Origin: Lachnospiraceae bacterium UBA3801
GTDB taxonomy: Bacteria; Bacillota; Clostridia; Lachnospirales; Lachnospiraceae
Length of the DNA stretch: 7,391 nucleotides
Assembly (NCBI GenBank): GCA_002368685.1
Contig: DFEN01000027.1
Coordinates: 1 to 7,391 of the forward strand
Reading direction: 5' to 3'
This document shows, one piece after another, positions 1-5,339 of this stretch; the stretch's first letter is position 1, and every line of letters begins with the position of its first letter. The translations under genes and the position numbers were made by a program. The notes beneath the pieces are model-generated. The model ran no database searches, was not told where the DNA came from, and worked only from the letters and a program-made list of their open reading frames with translations.

Positions 1-24
1 GTCTGCCAATTCCAGCACTCCCGC
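1..24 (-). tRNA. tRNA-Leu, 5' part only (cut by window edge)
   Basis: The minus strand ends with the first 24 nt of a tRNA. It has a seven-base 5' acceptor strand GCGGGAG, U8, a short CTG...CAG D-stem, A14 and the conserved GG in the D-loop. The block GGAATTGGCAGAC is typical of bacterial leucine tRNAs. The anticodon lies outside the window, so the isoacceptor cannot be named. A good promoter lies about 42 nt upstream (66-94), so it has its own transcription start. A serine tRNA is the main alternative because it is also a class II tRNA, but the D-arm fits Leu better. Confidence 0.85.
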
Positions 25-30
25 TCACAT

Positions 31-66
31 TATTCAAGTCGTGATCACTTGAACACGACTTGAATA
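31..66. repeat. 13-bp perfect inverted repeat over the tRNA promoter start point
   Basis: Positions 31-43 (TATTCAAGTCGTG) and 54-66 are exact inverted complements around a 10-nt centre. The centre itself holds a further TTCAAGT copy on the minus strand and the palindrome GTGATCAC (41-48). The outer arm touches the last base of the -10 box, and the predicted start point (about 59-60) falls inside the arm. Only part of the symmetry would therefore be transcribed, which favours a DNA-level operator over a simple RNA hairpin. No U-run follows it, so it is not a terminator. Confidence 0.7.
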
Positions 67-94
67 TAGTATCACTTATATAAAACTTTGTCAA
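66..94 (-). promoter_or_regulatory. Sigma-70/SigA-type promoter of the tRNA-Leu gene
   Basis: On the minus strand a perfect -35 box TTGACA (89-94) is followed after exactly 17 nt by TACTAT (66-71). TGA directly before the hexamer supplies an extended -10 TG motif. The start point would be near 59-60, giving a 5' leader of about 35 nt before the tRNA. The promoter lies in the AT-rich gap after rplT, where no clear terminator is visible. Confidence 0.75.
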
Positions 95-139
95 CCAAAA
101 TTCTGATTAATTACATACTTTTTTTGAAGTATCAAAAAA

Positions 140-496
140 CTAAGCTATAGCTGCCTTTGCAACCTCAACAAGCTTTGTGAATCCTTCTGGATCACTGATA
201 GCTATCTCAGAGAGCATCTTACGATTCATATCTACTCCAGCAACCTTGAGACCATGCATAAGCTGGCTGTAAGAAATATCATTCATTCTTGCAGCTGCGT
301 TGATACGAGCGATCCACAGCTTACGGAAGTCTCTCTTACGCTCCTTACGTCCTGCGAACTGAGATGCCTGAGCTCTCATTACAGACTGCTTTGCTACTCT
401 ATACTGCTTACTTCTAGCTCCACGGTATCCCTTTGCAGCCTTAAGTACTTTATTATGCTTCTTCTTGGCATTAGCGCCACCTTTAATTCTTGCCAT
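140..496 (-). CDS. rplT: 50S ribosomal protein L20 (bL20)
   Basis: 118 residues, the usual length. L20 binds 23S rRNA early in assembly of the large subunit and, in Firmicutes and enterobacteria, represses its own operon by binding the mRNA leader. The N-terminal half is a very basic extended tail ([16 protein letters not shown] at 1-16), followed by the family blocks [17 protein letters not shown] (21-37), [15 protein letters not shown] (48-62) and RINAAAR (64-70). The C-terminal half is the globular RNA-binding and autoregulatory part. The start ATG has an AGGAGG site 8 nt upstream. It is the last gene of infC-rpmI-rplT, 39 nt after rpmI. No strong intrinsic terminator follows: a T6 run sits directly after the stop, but only short AT-rich hairpins are near it. 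Confidence 0.98.
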   Translation of the reverse strand: MARIKGGANAKKKHNKVLKAAKGYRGARSKQYRVAKQSVMRAQASQFAGRKERKRDFRKLWIARINAAARMNDISYSQLMHGLKVAGVDMNRKMLSEIAISDPEGFTKLVEVAKAAIA

Positions 497-535
497 TTTA
501 TTATCCTCCTAATTAAATAGTCTACATACCAAATC

Positions 536-733
536 TTAGAGATATGGAAGAATCTTCTTCATATTCTTCTCATTTGTCTTATCAGTCATAGCAGCCTTTC
601 TAAGATTTCTCTTTCTCTTAGTAGTCTTCTTTGTAAGGATATGACTCTTATTAGCTTTATTTCTCTTAAGCTTTCCAGTTCCTGTAACCTTGAAGCGCTT
701 TGCAGCAGCTCTCTTTGTCTTTAACTTTGGCAT
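536..733 (-). CDS. rpmI: 50S ribosomal protein L35 (bL35)
   Basis: 65 residues, full length for the family. The protein is small and strongly basic, with the diagnostic N-terminus [20 protein letters not shown] (1-20), then [13 protein letters not shown] and a KRKRNLRK stretch in the middle. It is a late-binding component of the large ribosomal subunit. The start ATG is preceded by AGGAGG with 8 nt spacing. It sits between infC (43 nt upstream) and rplT (39 nt downstream), the standard order of this operon. In E. coli the infC-rpmI junction is where L20 represses translation. Here the junction carries a perfect 7-bp hairpin (757-773), but no relation to an L20 site can be shown from one sequence. 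Confidence 0.98.
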   Translation of the reverse strand: MPKLKTKRAAAKRFKVTGTGKLKRNKANKSHILTKKTTKRKRNLRKAAMTDKTNEKNMKKILPYL

Positions 734-756
734 TTGATTTTCCTCCTATAATATGA

Positions 757-773
757 TAGGGAAATGTTCCCTA
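757..773 (-). other. Perfect 7-bp hairpin between infC and rpmI
   Basis: The minus-strand RNA would fold TAGGGAA with TTCCCTA around a three-base CAT loop, 3 nt after the infC stop codon and about 11 nt before the rpmI ribosome site. No U-run follows, so it does not look like a terminator. It could protect or delimit the infC message, or modulate rpmI translation. Confidence 0.6.
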
Positions 774-776
774 AAA

Positions 777-1286
777 TTATTTATTTGTCTTTGCAGCAAG
801 AAACATTGTCATGCTTCTTCCTTCAAACTTAGCCTGCTTATCGATAGTAGATACATCTGACAGCTTCTCAGCGAAGTCATCTAGAATAGGCTTACTCTGA
901 TTTACATATGCCAGCTCACGGCCTCTGAATCTAAGTGTAACCTTAACTCTATTACCCTTTTGCAGGAATTTTCTAGCTTGATTAATCTTGGTATTAAGAT
1001 CATTCTCGTCAATATTTGGAGACAGACGAACTTCTTTGATTTCAACAGTTTTCTGTTTCTTCTTAGCTTCCTTCTCCTTACGAGATATCTCATAACGGAA
1101 CTTTCCGTAGTCGATGATCTTGCATACCGGAGGCTTAGCATTTGGTGATACTCTTACAAGGTCAAGTCCTGCCGCCTCAGCAGCATCTCTTGCCTCTTGA
1201 ATACTCATAACACCCAGCTGATTTCCCTCAGATCCGATAACTCTTACTTCCTTATCACGGATTTGTTCATTAATTAAGTAGTCTAT
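777..1286 (-). CDS. infC: Translation initiation factor IF-3, probable AUA start
   Basis: IF-3 binds the 30S subunit, blocks premature 50S joining and proofreads the start codon and initiator tRNA. The chosen reading is 169 residues. An N-terminal domain begins DYLINEQIRDKEVRVIG, the family signature KIIDYGKFRYE lies at about 61-71, a lysine-rich linker follows, and the C-terminal domain has LRFRGRE and the FEGRSM block near the end. The frame opens upstream at a TTG (1299-1301), but that TTG overlaps the GGAGGG ribosome site itself and has only a terminator U-tract ahead of it. The ATA codon at 1284-1286 lies 7 nt after GGAGGG and matches where the family sequence starts. Rare starts (AUU in E. 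coli and B. subtilis) are a known basis of IF-3 autoregulation. First gene of infC-rpmI-rplT. Confidence 0.96.
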   Translation of the reverse strand: MDYLINEQIRDKEVRVIGSEGNQLGVMSIQEARDAAEAAGLDLVRVSPNAKPPVCKIIDYGKFRYEISRKEKEAKKKQKTVEIKEVRLSPNIDENDLNTKINQARKFLQKGNRVKVTLRFRGRELAYVNQSKPILDDFAEKLSDVSTIDKQAKFEGRSMTMFLAAKTNK

Positions 1287-1293
1287 TGCTTTA

Positions 1294-1299
1294 CCCTCC
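1294..1299 (-). promoter_or_regulatory. Ribosome-binding site that fixes the infC start
   Basis: Minus-strand GGAGGG, the strongest Shine-Dalgarno match before infC, lies 7 nt ahead of the ATA codon at 1284-1286. It directly follows the U-tract of the leader terminator, so termination would release the RNA just before or within this site. This placement rules against initiation at the overlapping TTG. Confidence 0.8.
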
Positions 1300-1335
1300 A
1301 AAAAAATAAAGTGGATATTACAGAATATCCACCTT
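1300..1335 (-). terminator. Intrinsic terminator in the infC leader (attenuator)
   Basis: The minus-strand RNA forms a 12-bp stem (arms 1324-1335 and 1308-1319, one G-U pair) with a four-base CUGU loop, followed by A and seven U residues (1300-1306). It lies immediately upstream of the infC ribosome site, so it can only act as a leader terminator controlling the operon. It may also stop read-through from the folate/pheA unit upstream. Confidence 0.88.
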
Positions 1336-1464
1336 AAAATACACTAATAAAGTACACCAAAACAAAACTGATTGGTTCAAACTCAAGGTATTCGACCCGG
1401 CAACCCTTTTGTTACCCAGGTGAGAGTGGATACTCTACTTTGTTTTTCCGTGTTTTTCACACGC
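1302..1464 (-). ncRNA. infC operon leader RNA, probable L20 leader
   Basis: About 160 nt of structured leader separate the promoter from infC. Visible elements in order are a 5' hairpin CGTGT-GAAAA-ACACG (1449-1463), a small AGAG-TATCCA-CTCT hairpin (1423-1436), a longer hairpin with GGTAAC/GTTGCC plus outer ACC/GGT pairs (1395-1421), and the terminator (1300-1335). The eight bases TATCCACT at 1425-1432 repeat those in the 3' arm of the terminator, so the upstream copy can pair with the terminator 5' arm instead, as an antiterminator. In B. subtilis the infC leader is an attenuator controlled by L20. Location and layout match that; membership of the same RNA family is inferred, not tested by a covariance model. 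Confidence 0.7.
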
Positions 1465-1470
1465 CTAGAC

Positions 1471-1500
1471 ATATTACAACAAATGACCGTCCTTTGTCAA
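1471..1500 (-). promoter_or_regulatory. Promoter of the infC-rpmI-rplT operon
   Basis: A perfect minus-strand -35 box TTGACA (1495-1500) is followed after 18 nt by TAATAT (1471-1476). The predicted start near 1464 places the first leader hairpin at the very 5' end of the RNA. The -35 box begins only 8 nt after the stop codon of the upstream folBK-pheA gene. Confidence 0.75.
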
Positions 1501-1508
1501 GTTCAATT

Positions 1509-3194
1509 TTAATATGTACCGAGTATTATCATTTCATCAGTGTTAGCCTTCAGTTCGCGAAGCGCCTTGATAACATTTCTATCTGTCAGCTTGCCTTCAA
1601 ATGTAACATAGAACCAGTATTCCCACTTATGCTTAAGGGATGGGCGAGACTCTATGCTGGTCATGTTCAGCTGATTAACGTCGATTATTCCCATCACGTC
1701 ATAAAGAGCACCAACCTTATGCTGGGTTGTAAAGCACACACTCACATTTACTGCGTCACTAAGGAACACCTCTTCTCTGGTCAGGATAACAAACTTAGTT
1801 GCGTTATCGGAGGAGAAGTTGATATTTCTCTCAAGTATTTTGAGACCATATATCTCCGCCGCTCTCGCACTGGATATGGCAGCCTGATTGCGAAGTCCCT
1901 CATCTCTTACTCTCTGAGCCGCCCTCGCAGTATTGCTTACACTCTCTGTCTTGAGACCATTTTCATCTATATATTCCTTGCATTGCATAAGCCCCTGTGG
2001 ATGCGAATACACCTTTGTAATATCGGACAGAACCGCTTCATTCATACCTAGCAGGCAATGATTGATATCAATAGTGACCTGAGCTATTATCTTAACTCCA
2101 CTGGTTCTGATAATGTCGTAGTTTCCTGTAACAAATCCAGCCGAGCTATTCTCTATAGGTATGACACCGTAATCCGCATCGCCATTTGCAACAGCTTTTA
2201 CCACATCGTCGAACTTTTTAACATTTTTATATTCAACCTGATCTCCGAAGTATTTAAATGCAGCTTCCTCGGCATATGCACCAGGAACACCGGCATATAC
2301 CACGGACTTACCATCCAGATTTAGTCTTTCTTGTTCGCTATAATCCTCAGTCTCAATCTTCTCAACAGACGCATAGCCACTATTCTTAAGGTCCTCCAGC
2401 ATCTGTACGGCCGTCTTCATCAGGATTGGATGATATACATAAGGAGCTATCTCTACAAGAGGCTTCAGCACGAAGTCTCTCTTATGCATCTCAGGATGCG
2501 GTATCGTAAGGTCGCTGGTATTGATAATTTTATCATCATACAGCAGAATATCTATATCCAGAGTACGTGGTCCCCAGTGGATGATTCTCTCTCTTCCAGC
2601 CTCCTGCTCTATATCATGTATAATCGTCAGAAGCTCCATTGGTTCAAGAGTTGTCTCAATCTCTACTACACCATTTAGGAAATCCGGCTGTTCCACCGGT
2701 CCATATGGTTCAGTTTCTATATATTCTGAAACCTTGAGGGATGAGATGGACTCATCCTTACCCAGCTCCTCAACAGCCATATTGAGATATCCTCTTTTAT
2801 CGCCGAGGTTAGAGCCTATTCCAAGGTATACTATATGCTTTGATCTCGTAATAGTTACATTTACATCCCAAAACTCTGCATCTATAGGAGCATGTGGCTT
2901 ACTTACTATAACAGTAACCGTACGAACTATGTCATACTTTGACAGAACCGCCTCAACAACAGCTTCCGCAGCAGCCTCTATGGTGTTGTAGACAGTTTCG
3001 GTAAATACCTCTTTTGCGAGAAGTGTTACATCCGCATAATTAACTGTTTTCTCAAGTTTGTCAGACACACCTGCATACTTAAGATTCAGTTCCATTTCAA
3101 TAGATATAAAGAAATCCTGTCCATTTTTCTTCTCTTCCTCCAGGACTCCATGATGTGCAAAAACCTTGATTTGTTCGATTCTTATCTTATCCAT
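1509..3194 (-). CDS. Trifunctional FolB-FolK-prephenate dehydratase fusion
   Basis: 561 residues with three complete enzymes in one frame. Residues 1-118 are dihydroneopterin aldolase (FolB), with HHGVLEEE and the expected active-site residues E21, Y53, E73 and K99. Residues 121-270 are 6-hydroxymethyl-dihydropterin pyrophosphokinase (FolK): YLGIGSNLGD, then WGPRTLDIDIL with metal ligands D213 and D215, and IPHPEM with H233. A linker of about 25 residues leads to prephenate dehydratase (297-475), with GVPGAYAEEAA, PIENSSAG, SHPQG and the catalytic Thr466 in a TKF motif where TRF is usual. Residues 485-561 are an ACT domain with GAL (495-497) and ESRP (515-518), the phenylalanine-binding motifs. 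FolB-FolK fusions are common; joining PheA to them is not something I recognise, and PheA in this group is usually paired with chorismate mutase, absent here. ATG start with AGGA 6-7 nt upstream. The last gene of the folate unit, 55 nt after the HD gene. Confidence 0.95.
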   Translation of the reverse strand: MDKIRIEQIKVFAHHGVLEEEKKNGQDFFISIEMELNLKYAGVSDKLEKTVNYADVTLLAKEVFTETVYNTIEAAAEAVVEAVLSKYDIVRTVTVIVSKPHAPIDAEFWDVNVTITRSKHIVYLGIGSNLGDKRGYLNMAVEELGKDESISSLKVSEYIETEPYGPVEQPDFLNGVVEIETTLEPMELLTIIHDIEQEAGRERIIHWGPRTLDIDILLYDDKIINTSDLTIPHPEMHKRDFVLKPLVEIAPYVYHPILMKTAVQMLEDLKNSGYASVEKIETEDYSEQERLNLDGKSVVYAGVPGAYAEEAAFKYFGDQVEYKNVKKFDDVVKAVANGDADYGVIPIENSSAGFVTGNYDIIRTSGVKIIAQVTIDINHCLLGMNEAVLSDITKVYSHPQGLMQCKEYIDENGLKTESVSNTARAAQRVRDEGLRNQAAISSARAAEIYGLKILERNINFSSDNATKFVILTREEVFLSDAVNVSVCFTTQHKVGALYDVMGIIDVNQLNMTSIESRPSLKHKWEYWFYVTFEGKLTDRNVIKALRELKANTDEMIILGTY

Positions 3195-3249
3195 ATTTTT
3201 CCTAACCCTAAAACCTTGTTAGAATTCTTCTATTCAAGCCAAGTTCCAA

Positions 3250-3825
3250 TTAATACTTCAGCTCACTGTTCTTCTTCTCTGCTCCCCAATCACATTCCCC
3301 CTCTGCTTCGCATCTGAAGCAGGTTCTGGATAGCTTATCTGCTCTATAAAGGATTCCAGCGAGACAACCCTCGTCGTCAGGCTTATTACCATGCTGCTTA
3401 ATAGCTTCGCAAATGTCTCCTATCTCACCATAACTAAAGCCCGATCTTTCAAGTATAGGTCTGGCTATAATAGGACCGGCTTCGTGATGGCTCATAGTTT
3501 CTTCATATTTAGAGCATCTTCCGATATCATGTAAAAGCGCTGTAACGTACAGTATTTCCTTCATATACTCCTTATTCCAGAAGTTTCTCTCTATATCATC
3601 ATTTAGATCAATGATTGATTCATCCTTAACCATATCAGTATGGTGCCATTCATTATCCAGCCAGTCTATGTAAAGCTCGAGATACAGTTCGTAGGATATT
3701 CTGGCTACAGACAGGATGTGACACATACCATGTTTGCAGAACTTCCTGTCTCGCTCCCCTTCTTCGATTTCATTGATTCGTTTAATAAAGCTCTTATCCT
3801 GTAGAATAGAATTAACTCTTTTCAT
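3250..3825 (-). CDS. HD-domain metal-dependent phosphohydrolase of the folate locus
   Basis: 191 residues from ATG 3823-3825; an overlapping TTG one codon earlier is also possible. AGAAGG lies about 9 nt before the ATG. HD-superfamily ligands are visible: H36 in CHILSVARIS, the pair H99-D100 in ALLHDIGR, H113-H114 in SHHEAG, and D163 in YRADKLSR. The C-terminal tail CFRCEAEGECDW has three cysteines (169, 172, 178) that could hold a structural metal. The substrate is not known from sequence. Position between folC and folB-folK suggests a pterin substrate. In archaeal methanopterin synthesis the HD protein MptB hydrolyses a dihydroneopterin cyclic phosphate, so a role in removing phosphate from dihydroneopterin (tri)phosphate is a reasonable inference. 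A nucleotide phosphohydrolase or a housekeeping role remains possible. Confidence 0.9.
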   Translation of the reverse strand: MKRVNSILQDKSFIKRINEIEEGERDRKFCKHGMCHILSVARISYELYLELYIDWLDNEWHHTDMVKDESIIDLNDDIERNFWNKEYMKEILYVTALLHDIGRCSKYEETMSHHEAGPIIARPILERSGFSYGEIGDICEAIKQHGNKPDDEGCLAGILYRADKLSRTCFRCEAEGECDWGAEKKNSELKY

Positions 3826-3886
3826 CAACTTTTACCTTCTTATAATGTTATATAGTATTATATAAAAACCATCATTTTCTTATTGT

Positions 3887-5206
3887 CTAATTCTTAAAGT
3901 ATCTTAAGGCATCCCCTGTGATAGAAAGTGTTCCGCAGATAACTATCTTATCCGCTTTTCCTAATAGATCTCCCGTCTTTTTTCTTTCTGCCTGTTTTAC
4001 TATCGCCTTATTTTCTTCTGCCTCTTCCATCGCTGTCTCTATAGCATGTTCAACCGTATCAATTGGAGCCGCCTTCACTCCGGACTCTTCAAATATTGAT
4101 GCCAGCTCCTCAGCAGGAATAGATCTGGGATTATCAGAAGCCACTGTATAAACCTTTTCAATAAGCGGAGACAAGGTCTCTATCATCTTCGGATATTCTT
4201 TATCCCTGAACACTCCCATTATAAAGATGAATCTCTCATTTGTAAAATATTTCTCCAGACTGGCTCTGAGACTGATCCAGGCCTTCTCATTATGAGCCCC
4301 ATCTATTATAACCATAGGATCCTTATGAACCACACTGAATCTGCCGTCCCAGACTGTGGTAAGAAGTCCCATATATATATAATCCTCGCAGACATCCTTA
4401 AAGTATTTAAGAACCTCTATAGCTGTTATAGCATTTTCAATCTGATATTTGCCGCCCATGGATATATCGTAGTCCTCACCCTTATAAGTAAAGGATGCAC
4501 TATGGTAACTCTCTTCATTCACTATCAGTTCTTCCGTATCAGCCTGCACGACCTTTACCTTATGCTCAACTGCATACTTCATGATTTCCCGCATCACCTC
4601 GTCTTCCTGAGGCGCTGTAACGAGCACAGTCTTATCACGAACTATTCCGAGTTTTTCTCTGGTTATATCCTCAAGGGTTTTACCAAGAATAGACATATGG
4701 TCCATACTGATAGGCGCAAGAACATTCAGCACGTCTCCTTCCAGAACATTTGTTGCGTCCATCCTGCCACCCATGCCACATTCGATAAGCATGATATCGC
4801 ATTTCCAGTCATCAAACAGCCAGAAAGCTACCGCCGTCTCTATTTCAAATGCCGTTGGACTTGGAAGACCATCTGCCACCATAGCATCCACCCTCTTAGA
4901 TACAGCAGTTATAGCACGCGCCACGTCCTCTTCACTGGCCCACTCCTTATTCTTTCTCCATCTCTCGCGGTAGTCATAAATAGTCGGGGATATGTATCTG
5001 CCAACGGTCATACCGGTTTTGACAAATGTCTCCTCCACATAAGCCATAATGCTTCCCTTACCATTTGTCCCGGCTATATGAACCGCCGGTGTATTCTTCT
5101 CAGGATTCCCCATTCGCTTCAGAAGTTCACGTATAGAATCCAGCCCCATCACGCTTCCAAGCTTTTCCTTTTCCTGAATATATTTTCTTGCCTCAGTATA
5201 ATTCAT
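3887..5206 (-). CDS. folC: Dihydrofolate synthase / folylpolyglutamate synthase
   Basis: 439 residues, normal for FolC, a Mur-ligase-fold enzyme. It joins glutamate to dihydropteroate and then extends the polyglutamate tail of folates, using ATP in the cytoplasm. Motifs in order are the P-loop HIAGTNGKGS (43-52), SPTIYDYRERW (73-83), SPTAFEIETA (116-125), IECGMGGRMDATN (141-153), ISMDHMSILG (166-175), EKLGIV with K185 at the usually carbamylated lysine position (184-189), and the interdomain DGAHN (302-306). SPT replaces the more familiar SPH, and TLSITGD at the C-terminus replaces the common SLYLVG type; the core catalytic motifs are intact. Start ATG at 5204-5206 has only a modest GAGAG ribosome site. 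First gene of the folate unit, followed after 61 nt by the HD gene. Confidence 0.95.
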   Translation of the reverse strand: MNYTEARKYIQEKEKLGSVMGLDSIRELLKRMGNPEKNTPAVHIAGTNGKGSIMAYVEETFVKTGMTVGRYISPTIYDYRERWRKNKEWASEEDVARAITAVSKRVDAMVADGLPSPTAFEIETAVAFWLFDDWKCDIMLIECGMGGRMDATNVLEGDVLNVLAPISMDHMSILGKTLEDITREKLGIVRDKTVLVTAPQEDEVMREIMKYAVEHKVKVVQADTEELIVNEESYHSASFTYKGEDYDISMGGKYQIENAITAIEVLKYFKDVCEDYIYMGLLTTVWDGRFSVVHKDPMVIIDGAHNEKAWISLRASLEKYFTNERFIFIMGVFRDKEYPKMIETLSPLIEKVYTVASDNPRSIPAEELASIFEESGVKAAPIDTVEHAIETAMEEAEENKAIVKQAERKKTGDLLGKADKIVICGTLSITGDALRYFKN

Positions 5207-5263
5207 ACCTTATTCTCTCTATATTGGAATTACTAAATGTCCCTCAAAATTTAAGTGATTTAT

Positions 5264-5325
5264 AAAAGAGGACGTCTTCCATAAGTTTACTACCTTCGAG
5301 CAAGCTAATAAGAATCGTCCTCCTT
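5264..5325 (-). terminator. Possible terminator after the deacetylase gene (long-loop inverted repeat)
   Basis: The minus-strand RNA can pair AAGGAGGACG (5316-5325) with CGTCCTCTTT (5265-5274): ten base pairs with one G-U. The loop is 41 nt, and the run ends in four Us followed by AUAAAU. It lies 14 nt or so after the deacetylase stop codon and ahead of folC. The long loop and short U-run make it a weak terminator candidate. An alternative is a leader element of folC in which a strong Shine-Dalgarno sequence is sequestered. Confidence 0.35.
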
Positions 5326-5339
5326 AATAGTTATTCATT

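Noticed and set aside
1287..1301. infC start at TTG 1299-1301 (174 residues)
   Set aside because: The TTG overlaps the GGAGGG ribosome site and is preceded only by the terminator U-tract; the extra residues EGKA are a translation of the ribosome site and spacer.
2290..2390. Independent start for a separate prephenate dehydratase gene
   Set aside because: No ATG and no ribosome site with an in-frame start in the linker; the only in-frame GTG (codon 298) lies inside the first PDT strand.
1440..2678. Open frames on the plus strand opposite folBK-pheA, and those opposite rplT, infC, folC and the small membrane gene
   Set aside because: They are antisense to genes with clear family motifs, lack recognisable domains and have no supporting ribosome sites; they are shadows of minus-strand coding.
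3826..3828. TTG start for the HD protein, one codon upstream
   Set aside because: An ATG follows directly and has an acceptable ribosome-site spacing; the difference is a single residue.
3857..3889. Promoter between folC and the HD gene (TAGACA and a perfect TATAAT)
   Set aside because: The two boxes are 21 nt apart, too far for a standard promoter, and the region is simply AT-rich; an internal promoter cannot be excluded.
5222..5251. Promoter for folC (TTGAGG, 18 nt, TATAGA)
   Set aside because: Both boxes are poor matches and the start point would lie almost at the start codon, leaving no room for a ribosome site.
5207..5339. Tetrahydrofolate riboswitch ahead of folC
   Set aside because: The spacer lacks the conserved core bases I know for the THF class, and the only clear structure is one long-loop inverted repeat.
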